A stretch of 64,000 nt of DNA. Source: JBCCMQ01 sp039026235 (GTDB lineage Bacteria > Pseudomonadota > Alphaproteobacteria > Rhodobacterales > Rhodobacteraceae). The stretch is from positions 3,886 through 67,885 of the forward strand of contig JBCCMQ010000016.1 of assembly GCA_039026235.1 (NCBI GenBank), written 5' to 3'. Position 1 is the first letter of the stretch. Every line of letters starts with the position of its first letter. This document shows, in pieces, positions 43,078 through 52,008 of this stretch. A program made the translations under genes and the position numbers. The notes under the pieces were generated by a model, which worked only from the letters and a program-made list of their open reading frames with translations, made no database searches and had not been told where the DNA came from.

Positions 43078-44217
43078 ATGGCAAAGCGTGACTATTACGA
43101 TGTCCTCGGGGTCTCCAAAGGAGCAAGCGCAGACGACATCAAAAAAGCCTTTCGCTCAAAGGCGAAAGAACTGCATCCGGATCGCAACGCGGACAACCCG
43201 GACGCTGAAACCCACTTTAAGGAAGTGAACGAAGCCTACGACGCGCTTAAAGATCCTGACAAGAAGGCCGCCTACGATCGCTTCGGTCACGCCGCCTTCG
43301 AAGGTGGCATGGGTGGCCCGGGCAGGGGCCCTGCGGGGCAAGGGGATTTCGCAAGCGCGTTTTCGGATGTGTTTGACGATCTGTTCGGCGACTTCATGGG
43401 TGGCCGGGCGGGCGGACGCCAGCGTGCATCGCGCGGGTCAGATCTGCGATATAACCTTCAGATCAGCCTTGAGGACGCGTATTCCGGTCTGCAGAGGACA
43501 ATCAACGTCCCAACGTCGGTCGCCTGCAGTTCTTGCAGCGGCACCGGGTCGGAAGCGGGCGCAGAGCCCACGACCTGCCCGACCTGTTCGGGCATGGGCA
43601 AGGTGCGGGCACAGCAGGGTTTCTTCACGGTCGAACGCACGTGCCCCACATGTGCCGGACTGGGCCAGATCATCCAAAACCCCTGCAAGGTTTGTGCCGG
43701 ATCGGGCCGGACCGAGAAAGAACGCGCGCTTAATGTAAACATCCCGGCAGGTGTCGAGACAGGAACCCGCATCCGGCTGGCCGGCGAAGGCGAGGCGGGG
43801 CTTCGGGGCGGACCGGCGGGCGATCTTTATCTCTTCATCGAAGTGACCGATCATCCGCTGTTCGAACGGGACGCGACCAATCTTTACTGCCGCGTGCCCG
43901 TGTCCATGACATCCGCATCGCTGGGTGGTGATATCGAAGTGCCGACAATCGATGGCGGGCGTAGTCGCGTGAAGATCCCGGCGGGAAGTCAGTCGGGGCG
44001 CCAGATGCGCTTGCGCGGCAAGGGGATGCCGGCCCTGAGGGGAAACATGCAAGGCGACATGTTCATCGAACTGGCCATTGAGACGCCCGTTAATCTGACC
44101 GGGCGACAAAAGGAATTGCTGCGCGAGTTCGAAAAAATCAGTGAAGATAACAACAACCCTGAAGGATCGAGCTTTTTCAACAAAGTCAGACACTTCTGGG
44201 ATCAGATGAAGGGCTGA
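43078..44217 (+). CDS. dnaJ: Co-chaperone DnaJ (Hsp40)
   Basis: A 379-residue type I J-protein: J-domain with HPD (LHPDRNAD), glycine/phenylalanine-rich stretch, four CxxCxGxG-type zinc repeats (CSSCSGTG, CPTCSGMG, CPTCAGLG, CKVCAGSG) and the C-terminal substrate-binding domain. Stimulates DnaK ATPase. Third base spacing and context place it in the dnaK operon. Confidence 0.98.
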   Translation: MAKRDYYDVLGVSKGASADDIKKAFRSKAKELHPDRNADNPDAETHFKEVNEAYDALKDPDKKAAYDRFGHAAFEGGMGGPGRGPAGQGDFASAFSDVFDDLFGDFMGGRAGGRQRASRGSDLRYNLQISLEDAYSGLQRTINVPTSVACSSCSGTGSEAGAEPTTCPTCSGMGKVRAQQGFFTVERTCPTCAGLGQIIQNPCKVCAGSGRTEKERALNVNIPAGVETGTRIRLAGEGEAGLRGGPAGDLYLFIEVTDHPLFERDATNLYCRVPVSMTSASLGGDIEVPTIDGGRSRVKIPAGSQSGRQMRLRGKGMPALRGNMQGDMFIELAIETPVNLTGRQKELLREFEKISEDNNNPEGSSFFNKVRHFWDQMKG

Positions 44218-44280
44218 TCGCTCCGCCTTCCTTACTCTTCATTAACCATACTTTCAGGTTTTGTCCTTCAGGCTACGCGC

Positions 44281-45039
44281 ATGGGGGACAGCAACCAACT
44301 CTCAGAACCAATGCTGCCGATCTTTCAGGAAACCGGAACGGTGGCCTTGCAGCCTGGCGCCCGGCTGCCATCGTACATTCGCGATCACCGGAAAAGACTG
44401 CGCGAACGCTTCATGGCGGGTGGGGCAACCGCCATACCTGACTATGAACTTCTTGAACTCGTCCTGTTCCGCGCGATGCCCCGGCAGGATGTGAAACCGC
44501 TGGCGCGGGCGCTTTTGGATGCTTTTGGTGATTTCAACCGCGTCATATCGGCAGAGCCTGAACGCCTTGGCGACGTCAAGGGCGTTGGCGCCGCGATCGT
44601 CACCGAACTGAAGATTGTTGAGGCTGCGGCTCACCGGCTGGCGCGGTCCAAGGTGATGCAGCAGCATGTGTTGTCCAGCTGGGGCGCATTGCTGGATTAT
44701 TGCCATACCACGATGGCGCACCGCGCAATTGAACAGTTTCGCGTCCTGTATCTTGATCGAAAAAACGTGCTGGTGGCTGACGAAGAACAGGCGCAGGGCA
44801 CCGTCGACCATGTGCCGGTGTATCCGCGCGAGGTTGTCAAACGTGCGCTAGAGCTGAATGCCTCGGCCCTGATCATTGTGCACAACCATCCCTCGGGCGA
44901 CCCGACGCCGTCGGAGGAAGACATAGTCATGACCGGAAAGATCCGGGATGCGGCCGAAGCGCTGGGGGTCGTCCTTCACGACCACATCGTGATCGGCCAG
45001 GACGCGGAATTGTCTTTTCGGTCAAGTGGTTACCTTTGA
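44281..45039 (+). CDS. radC: RadC family protein (JAMM/MPN domain)
   Basis: A 252-residue protein with an N-terminal helix-hairpin-helix (LGDVKGVGAAIVTEL) and the RadC JAMM motif HNHPSGDPTPSEED. The metalloprotease-like function is still unclear; the historical repair role is disputed. It starts 63 bp after dnaJ and its 3' end overlaps the convergent gene by 10 bases. Confidence 0.95.
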   Translation: MGDSNQLSEPMLPIFQETGTVALQPGARLPSYIRDHRKRLRERFMAGGATAIPDYELLELVLFRAMPRQDVKPLARALLDAFGDFNRVISAEPERLGDVKGVGAAIVTELKIVEAAAHRLARSKVMQQHVLSSWGALLDYCHTTMAHRAIEQFRVLYLDRKNVLVADEEQAQGTVDHVPVYPREVVKRALELNASALIIVHNHPSGDPTPSEEDIVMTGKIRDAAEALGVVLHDHIVIGQDAELSFRSSGYL

Positions 45040-46541
45040 GGTCCGCGCAACCAAACCTCAACACGCCGGTTGATATCCCGACCCCACTCATCATCGTCGC
45101 ATGCCAGAGGCATGGCTTCGCCAAAGCTTTCTGTGGCCAGAGTGACGCGGGTTTCATCAAGGCCGGTAGCTTCCTGTAGAACGGCGTCGAGAACCGCCTG
45201 GGCCCGGCCCGCGCCGATGCGGCGGTTGCCATCCGCCGCACCGACCCCGTCACTGAAACCGATAAGAACCACCTCTTCACCGTCAAGGTCACCGGTCAGC
45301 AACGCCTCTGACAGACGGCGGACATTTGAACGCGATCCGGCGTCCAACTCAGTCGATCCGGGCTGGAACCGAAAACTCATGGACAGCCTTTCAGCACCCC
45401 GCAAGACGGATGCCATGCGTCGAAGCTCGGATACTGGCACCTGGGTTCCAGCCACTGACACCGCATTGATCAGGCGATCGCCCTGTTCTGAAAGCGTTTC
45501 GACCTCTGTCTGCAGATCGACGTAGCCGGACAAGCGCACGATCGCCTGTGCCTGCGGTCCTTGGAAGTAACTGACGATATCCCGCCCCAGCAGTCCCAAA
45601 CGGGCTTCTTCGGCGTAGATGCTGATGGGCAGCGCGAGCGGATAGTCGCCAGTTTTCACGCCAATGCGCGTCGGCGTCAATTCGAAACCGCATGACGCCC
45701 GCAATGCCAGGGTTCCCGCATTGCCGCGTTCAGAATAACGCGCCACACCGATGGCAAGCGGGTCGGCGGCAACCGCATCCACGAGCTCGGCAAGATCCTG
45801 ATGCCGTGCGGCATCGGACGAAAATTCTTCCTCCGCGACCCCAAATTCCTCGCTCAGGTAATCGGAAACACCATGCAGGCGGGCTGGCAGGTGCAGTCGG
45901 ATCGGCTGATCCTCTGCCCCGAGTTCGGACCAGTTCTGAATGGCGCCGGACAGGATGGCGGGGATCTGATTGTAGTCAATTGACGTGACCGGGCCGTCAC
46001 CGGCCGCCACGAACACAACCGCATCCCGTGCGAAAGACCAGTTGGCGGCGTCGGTGGTTACGGGTCGATCAAAGAGCGCAATCTGCGATGCACCGCTGCG
46101 CAGATCTTCTTCTGCTTCGGTCAAACTTCCGACCCGGAAGGCGATGCGCGCAACCTCTTGCGCATCTTCATCGGCCAGAGCGTAGCCAAAGTTCAAATCA
46201 CCGCTGATTTCGCGTTGTGATGCCAGGCCGCGGTCGCGGGCGAATGCCTCTAACAAGGTTGGAAAAAGATCACCGGCCAGAGCCTGGGAACCCGAAACCG
46301 AAAGCTCCGACACAAAACCGGACGCCCCTGGGCAAGCCTCACCTTCGCAGACGACCTGAGACGCCTCAACGGTAAGCGGCCCGAATTCGGTCTCTATGCG
46401 GTAACTTGTGCCGTCAAAATCAAGCAGACGGCCGGTGACTTCCACACCGCCGTCCCGCGATTTCAGCCGAATGTCCTGCGCCTGTGCGGCCGCCGCCATG
46501 AGAGTTGCGCTTATTGCTAAAGCACCCAGCGATGATCGCAT
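45030..46541 (-). CDS. Periplasmic phosphate-binding-like protein fused to an OmpA peptidoglycan-binding domain
   Basis: A 503-residue exported protein (signal cleavage near AQAQDI). Residues about 80-340 look like a PstS-type periplasmic binding domain (SGSQALAGDLFPTLLEAFA, AILSGAIQNWSEL, GVARYSERGNA). The last ~130 residues are an OmpA domain (IGFSDGVGAADGNRRIG, GRDINRRVEVW). The fusion would tether a phosphate or anion receptor to peptidoglycan. No pst permease genes are adjacent, so it is more likely a sensor or scavenger than a transporter part. Such fusions are seen in other Rhodobacteraceae (recalled, not checked). Confidence 0.85.
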   Translation of the reverse strand: MRSSLGALAISATLMAAAAQAQDIRLKSRDGGVEVTGRLLDFDGTSYRIETEFGPLTVEASQVVCEGEACPGASGFVSELSVSGSQALAGDLFPTLLEAFARDRGLASQREISGDLNFGYALADEDAQEVARIAFRVGSLTEAEEDLRSGASQIALFDRPVTTDAANWSFARDAVVFVAAGDGPVTSIDYNQIPAILSGAIQNWSELGAEDQPIRLHLPARLHGVSDYLSEEFGVAEEEFSSDAARHQDLAELVDAVAADPLAIGVARYSERGNAGTLALRASCGFELTPTRIGVKTGDYPLALPISIYAEEARLGLLGRDIVSYFQGPQAQAIVRLSGYVDLQTEVETLSEQGDRLINAVSVAGTQVPVSELRRMASVLRGAERLSMSFRFQPGSTELDAGSRSNVRRLSEALLTGDLDGEEVVLIGFSDGVGAADGNRRIGAGRAQAVLDAVLQEATGLDETRVTLATESFGEAMPLACDDDEWGRDINRRVEVWLRGPQR

Positions 46542-46568
46542 GGTACCTGCACCCCAAAATCTGCCCGC

Positions 46569-47549
46569 TTACTTGCTGGCGAGTTTCAGGTCTCGCAGGA
46601 TGTTTTTCAACTCAATAAATTCGCCGACCGCATGGCACTCCGGCAAACGGAGGGTCAGGTCCGTGGGAACCACGCCGCCAAGCCCATCAGGTTGGACGGT
46701 TTGAGCCGCAATGATGCCACCGCAATTGGTGTTCAGCACTTCTGCCTCAACCGACAGGCGGACCGTCCCGGTGCCGGCATGGCGGGCCGTTGGGAACGTG
46801 TACACCTCAGCGCGGTTGGCGTTCAGCAGTGTCGCATCACCAAGCGTGATCAGCGTACCGCCGTCTCCGAGCTTGGTTTCTCCCAGGAAACCCGGGGCAC
46901 CGGCCCAAACATGGCCGCCGTTTCCGCGCTCGGCGCCAAATTCCAGCGCGTGAATATGCAGTCCGGTATCACCGCGCCATGTCAAAGCCACCCGGTGAAA
47001 TTCGTCTGCATCCGGCACATCGACCTGCGATGTCACCGATTGCCCGTCCTGAAAAATCGCCTGAACCTCGGCATCGCGGATCATCGCCGGCATCTCGGCC
47101 GACACGCGGCCGTTTGTGGTCGTGCGCACGGTAAAGGCCAGCCCGGCGTGGCGGATCGTAACGGGTTCATTCAGATTGCAGGGCGCATAAACGCCGACGC
47201 GGATCATACCGTCGCCAATCGGCGACGCCTTAACCTCATTCACGCACCCGCCAGTCGGTTCCAGAGTGAACCGTGATCGGTCAAGAACCCCAAAATCGAT
47301 CGATGCTTTCGCTTGTTCGGCCCACGAACGGGTCGACGGAAATGGCGTTGCCTGCAGCGTTTCGATGGGTGGTCGCGGAAATGTTGGAATGTCAGTGCGC
47401 GAACTCGCAAGGGCGGCGCCCTGACCGGCAAGCCCTGCGCCGATCTTGGAAAGCGTGACATCGCCGTTTTCGACGATGTGGCCAGATGCGAATGCAACAA
47501 CCAGTGACGCGGCAGCGGTCACCAATACCCGGACGGAACGCATCATCAT
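46569..47549 (-). CDS. Conserved exported protein of unknown function
   Basis: A 326-residue protein with an N-terminal hydrophobic segment (about 7-22), then a low-complexity linker and a beta-rich domain with two spaced cysteine pairs (GGCVNEV, APCNLNE, NTNCGGI, LPECHAV) that could form disulfides in the periplasm. I do not recognise a family. It is 27 bp upstream of the binding/OmpA fusion on the same strand, so the two may be one operon and work together at the envelope. Confidence 0.75.
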   Translation of the reverse strand: MMMRSVRVLVTAAASLVVAFASGHIVENGDVTLSKIGAGLAGQGAALASSRTDIPTFPRPPIETLQATPFPSTRSWAEQAKASIDFGVLDRSRFTLEPTGGCVNEVKASPIGDGMIRVGVYAPCNLNEPVTIRHAGLAFTVRTTTNGRVSAEMPAMIRDAEVQAIFQDGQSVTSQVDVPDADEFHRVALTWRGDTGLHIHALEFGAERGNGGHVWAGAPGFLGETKLGDGGTLITLGDATLLNANRAEVYTFPTARHAGTGTVRLSVEAEVLNTNCGGIIAAQTVQPDGLGGVVPTDLTLRLPECHAVGEFIELKNILRDLKLASK

Positions 47550-48272
47550 CCCCTGACGTTATGCGTGCCCCCATCCATCGACTGGTATGCACGATTCGAG
47601 CTTAGATTGGGAGTCTTTTGGCGCGAAAGCGCTAATATTAGGATGATTTTATCACAGGGAATCTATATTAAGGCATTCAAATCAAGCCAACGACAATATA
47701 TAGTTTCTAGATGGTTTCCGTTTGCGGGTTTGACTGCCACTTTTCTGCCATAATTCGTTACCTTTTGCATAAACTATGCGAATCGATTTTGGCTTTTTCA
47801 AATTCATGCAATCGAACTGAAACGAGAACCAAATTCTTTGGCCAAAGCTCCTGCGTTTTTCGGCACATTCCTGACAGATTTTTAAACGATGCTCGCCTCA
47901 ATTAGGCAATTTTGCCTTATTTTATTCCAGTTTTCCGTGATCGCAAAGAAAGTGCGAAATATGGATTAAGGCGTTCTTTTCATCTGTCTCATTCTCGAAC
48001 TAATAAAGTTTGGGCCGTGATTACCACGCGTTTTTCGGCCTATATTCAATCAGCAAAGGTTCTTCTTTCACCTCTTAGAGCTGATCTCGAAACTACAAAT
48101 TCAATTAATTAGAAATGGAAATAGCGCAATTCTTGATAAACAGGTTCATTGTTTCCTTTCATTGAACGGTATTCAGTCGCGCGGCAACCAATCGGTCGAA
48201 TTTTCGTCCGAGATGAAAGTTAATAGGTGCTGGATAAGACATCAGACCGGACTGCCGCCGGCCCGCAATTCG
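47550..48272. other. AT-rich gene desert
   Basis: About 720 bp with no gene I can support. From 47600 to 48230 the composition is clearly more AT-rich than the flanking genes (long A/T runs and ATTAATTAG-like stretches), and only frames under about 70 codons exist. It lies just after the 3' end of secA. It may be an acquired fragment or a regulatory/RNA region. Confidence 0.6.
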
Positions 48273-50966
48273 CTATGTCAGGCGCCCGTGGCAGTGTTTG
48301 AACTTCTTGCCCGAACCACAAGGGCAAGCATCGTTTCGACCGGGGGTTCCCCAGGTTGACGGATCGTCTTCGACAAAGCCAACAGATGGGGGGGCAGAAT
48401 TTTCACTCTCGGGCGCCGCTTTAGATTCTAGTTCCTTCTGCCGCTGCAACTGCAATTGGGCCAGCAGCTCTTGTTGTTCTTCCGGAGACAACGGTCGCAC
48501 CTGGGAAAGTTGCTTTGTGACATCGGTACGTAGGGCTTCGAGGAGGCTCTCAAAAAGCTGGAACGCTTCGCTCTTGTATTCGTTCAACGGATCGCGCTGC
48601 GCGTAGCCCCGGAAGCCGATCACGGAACGCAAGTGTTCCAGCGTCAGCAGATGTTCGCGCCACTTGCTGTCGATTGTCTGCAGCAGGATCTGCTTTTCGA
48701 TGTTGCGCATGTTCTCGGATCCGAACTGCACAGCTTTTGAAGCCATGAATTCGTCAGCCGATTTCTCCAACCGCTCGATGATGATCTCATCGTCGACGCC
48801 TTCTTCGTCGCCCCATTGGACGACCGGTGCGTCAACGCTAAGCTGCGCTTTGACCTCGTCCTGAAGCCCCTCGGTGTCCCACTGATCAGCATAGGAATTG
48901 GCCGGGATATATTCGGCCACGATGTCGTCTATGACCTGGTGCCGCATGTCCTGTACGATCTCTGAAAGGTCCTCGGCCTCCATGATCTCGCGCCGCTGAC
49001 TGAAGATGACCTTTCGCTGGTCATTCATCACATCGTCGAACTTCAGCAACTGTTTGCGAATGTCAAAGTTGCGCCCTTCGACCTTGGCCTGCGCTTTTTC
49101 AAGCGATTTGTTCACCCAGGGGTGGATGATCGCCTCGCCCTCTTTCATGCCCAGCGTCGACAGCACTTTGTCCAAACGTTCCGAGCCGAAAATCCGCATC
49201 AGATCGTCTTCGAGGCTCAGGTAAAAAAGAGAGCGTCCAGGGTCACCTTGCCGTCCGGATCTTCCGCGCAACTGATTGTCGATCCGACGGCTTTCGTGCC
49301 GTTCGGTTGCCAGAACGAAAAGGCCTCCAGCGTTCAGAACATTCTTCTTCTCATCGGCATGCTCGGCCTCGATCCGCGCGCGCACCTCGTCCGGATTGGC
49401 CTCCGGGTCAGCCGCGAGCGCCTCTAGAACTTTCATCTCGACGTTGCCGCCAAGCTGAATATCAGTGCCGCGCCCGGCCATGTTGGTTGCGATGGTAACT
49501 GCGCCCAGCTTGCCTGCCTCGGCGACGATCTGCGCCTCTTGTTCGTGCTGACGCGCATTGAGAACATTGTGGGGCACGCCGGCTTTCTTCAGAAGCCCCG
49601 ACAATAACTCTGACTTCTCGATAGAGGTCGTTCCGACCAGCAGGGGCTGGCCCTTTTTGTGTGCTTCTTTGATCGCGCTGACCACCGCATCGTACTTCTC
49701 TGTCGACGTGCGATAGACCTGATCATGGGCGTCCTCGCGTGCGATGGTCTTGTTGGTGGGCACCTCTACGACACCCAGGCCGTAAATCTCCTGAAACTCT
49801 TCGGCCTCTGTCGCAGCAGTTCCCGTCATCCCGGCAAGCTTGTCATAAAGGCGGAAGTAATTCTGGAACGTGACGCTGGCCAGCGTCACGTTTTCGGGCT
49901 GGATGCGGCAACCTTCCTTGGCCTCAATCGCCTGGTGTAGGCCGTCGGAAAGACGGCGACCGGACATCATGCGGCCGGTGAATTCGTCGATCAGGACAAC
50001 CTCACCATCGCGGACGATATAATCTTTATCCTTGTTGAACAGCTTGTGGGCACGCAAGCCTTGGTTCACGTGATGCACGATGGTGGTGGATTCCGGATCG
50101 TAGAGGGTATGTTCTTCGGGAAGAATGCCGGCTTCGTGCAGCCGGGCTTCAAGGAATTCGTTCCCTTCATCAGTATACGTGACGTTCCGAGTTTTCTCAT
50201 CCAGCGAAAAGTGTTCGTCCGACACCTCGGGAATGATCTTGTCGATGGTGATGTAAAGCTCGGACCGATCCTGCGCCGGGCCTGAGATGATCAGCGGTGT
50301 CCGCGCCTCGTCGATCAGAATGCTGTCGACCTCGTCCACAATCGCGAAATAGTGATCGCGCTGGAACATGTCCTTCAGCTCGGACTTCATGTTGTCGCGC
50401 AGGTAATCGAACCCAAGCTCGTTATTCGTTGCATAGGTAATATCGGCCGAATATGCCGCCTGCTTTTCTTCCGGCGGCTGCATCGGATAAACAACACCGG
50501 TTGTCAGGCCGAGCGCTCCATAGACCTTGCCCATCCATTCGGCGTCGCGGCGTGCCAGATAGTCATTGACCGTCACGATATGGACGCCGCGGCCCGTCAG
50601 TGCGTTCAGGTAGGCCGGGAAGGTCGCGACAAGCGTTTTGCCTTCACCAGTCTTCATTTCGGCAATATCGCCCCGGTGCAGGAACAGTCCCCCCACCAGT
50701 TGAACGTCAAACGCGCGAAGGCCCAAGGCCCTCTTTGCAGCTTCCCTGACGTTTGCAAAAGCCTCGGGAAGCAGCGCATCCAACGTTTCACCAGCGGCCA
50801 AGCGGCCCTTCAGCTCAGACGTTTTTTCGATAATCTGCGCGTCGCTCAGCCCCTCAAAGTTCGGTTCAAGGTCGTTGATTGCCGCAACAACCGACTGGGC
50901 TGATTTGATCTTACGGTCGTTTGGCGTTCCAAAGACCTTCTTTGCGATAGTTCCAATTCCGAGCAC
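48273..50966 (-). CDS. secA: Protein translocase ATPase SecA
   Basis: An 897-residue SecA driving preprotein export through SecYEG. Walker A MKTGEGKTL, the DEVDSIL Walker B and the GRGTDIQLGG motif are present; the C-terminal zinc site CPCGSGKKFKHCHG binds SecB. GTG start at 50966. Divergent from ppiC across about 175 bp. Confidence 0.99.
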   Translation of the reverse strand: MLGIGTIAKKVFGTPNDRKIKSAQSVVAAINDLEPNFEGLSDAQIIEKTSELKGRLAAGETLDALLPEAFANVREAAKRALGLRAFDVQLVGGLFLHRGDIAEMKTGEGKTLVATFPAYLNALTGRGVHIVTVNDYLARRDAEWMGKVYGALGLTTGVVYPMQPPEEKQAAYSADITYATNNELGFDYLRDNMKSELKDMFQRDHYFAIVDEVDSILIDEARTPLIISGPAQDRSELYITIDKIIPEVSDEHFSLDEKTRNVTYTDEGNEFLEARLHEAGILPEEHTLYDPESTTIVHHVNQGLRAHKLFNKDKDYIVRDGEVVLIDEFTGRMMSGRRLSDGLHQAIEAKEGCRIQPENVTLASVTFQNYFRLYDKLAGMTGTAATEAEEFQEIYGLGVVEVPTNKTIAREDAHDQVYRTSTEKYDAVVSAIKEAHKKGQPLLVGTTSIEKSELLSGLLKKAGVPHNVLNARQHEQEAQIVAEAGKLGAVTIATNMAGRGTDIQLGGNVEMKVLEALAADPEANPDEVRARIEAEHADEKKNVLNAGGLFVLATERHESRRIDNQLRGRSGRQGDPGRSLFYLSLEDDLMRIFGSERLDKVLSTLGMKEGEAIIHPWVNKSLEKAQAKVEGRNFDIRKQLLKFDDVMNDQRKVIFSQRREIMEAEDLSEIVQDMRHQVIDDIVAEYIPANSYADQWDTEGLQDEVKAQLSVDAPVVQWGDEEGVDDEIIIERLEKSADEFMASKAVQFGSENMRNIEKQILLQTIDSKWREHLLTLEHLRSVIGFRGYAQRDPLNEYKSEAFQLFESLLEALRTDVTKQLSQVRPLSPEEQQELLAQLQLQRQKELESKAAPESENSAPPSVGFVEDDPSTWGTPGRNDACPCGSGKKFKHCHGRLT

Positions 50967-51142
50967 TGCACTCTCCGATTTCGCGTGCTTGGGAGGGGGC
51001 GGTTTTCAAGTTGCCTTGTCCCTTGTCCCAAGCCACCCTACAACGGGTTCTAAGCGCGTTTTCTAAGCTTCCCGCGATGTAAGCGGCGCGCATGATAGTG
51101 TCAACGATACCGGTCCAGCAGTACCGCAAAAGGAGCCCCAGA

Positions 51143-51997
51143 ATGCGCAGAGTCCCCTACGTTGTTACCGCGGTGTTTTGCGCTGCCCTCATGGCCGCTG
51201 CCGGTACGGCCCTGGCCCAGGATGAGCCTACGATTGACACGGTGGTTGCATCGGTGGACGGCATCGACATCACGATCGGGCACATGATCCTTGCGCGCAA
51301 TCGCCTGCCGGAAGAATACCAGCAACTTCCGCCGGAAGTGCTTTTCGAAGGCATTCGCGAACAGCTGATACAGCAAACAGCGCTGGCAGGCGCGGCAACC
51401 GACGTCCCGAAGCGGGTTGAACTTGCGCTTGAAAACGAACGGCGGGCGCTGATCGCCGGCGAGGTTCTGAACACGGTTGCGGATGAGGCGGTGACGGATG
51501 AGGCGGTGCAGTCTGCCTATGATGCGCTGTATGCAAATGCGGAACCGGACAAGGAATTCAACGCCAGTCACATTCTGGTGGAAACCGAAGAAGAAGCGCT
51601 TGAGATTGTCACGGCGCTGGAAGAAGGCGCCGATTTCGCCCAGACAGCGCGCGAGCGCTCGACCGGCCCATCGGGTCCCAACGGCGGAAATCTCGGCTGG
51701 TTCTCATCCGGCCGGATGGTCAAGCCCTTCGAAGATGCCGTCGTCGCGATGGAAGTGGGCGGTATCTCAGCGCCTGTACAAACGCAGTTCGGCTGGCACG
51801 TGATCACACTGAACGACACCCGGAATTTGGCAACGCCCGAATTGGAAGAGGTGCGCGCGCAACTGACCCAGCAGGTCCAGCGTGAAGCCGCGGATGCCCG
51901 CGTTGCAGAGTTGGTCGAGCAGGCCATCGTCGAACGGGCCGAGGAAGGCACCATCGATCCAAACATCCTCAATCAGATGGAAATCCTGCAGCAGTAG
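51143..51997 (+). CDS. Parvulin-type periplasmic peptidyl-prolyl isomerase (PpiC/SurA-like)
   Basis: A 284-residue exported foldase: signal peptide (AGTALAQ), SurA-like N-terminal helices and one parvulin domain (FNASHILVETEEEALEI, GNLGWFSSGRMVKPFEDAV, QTQFGWHVITLNDTR). ATG at 51143 follows AAGGAG; the frame opens 17 codons earlier. Next to secA it likely assists proteins emerging from the Sec channel. Confidence 0.94.
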   Translation: MRRVPYVVTAVFCAALMAAAGTALAQDEPTIDTVVASVDGIDITIGHMILARNRLPEEYQQLPPEVLFEGIREQLIQQTALAGAATDVPKRVELALENERRALIAGEVLNTVADEAVTDEAVQSAYDALYANAEPDKEFNASHILVETEEEALEIVTALEEGADFAQTARERSTGPSGPNGGNLGWFSSGRMVKPFEDAVVAMEVGGISAPVQTQFGWHVITLNDTRNLATPELEEVRAQLTQQVQREAADARVAELVEQAIVERAEEGTIDPNILNQMEILQQ

Positions 51998-52008
51998 CGG
52001 CCGTTCAA

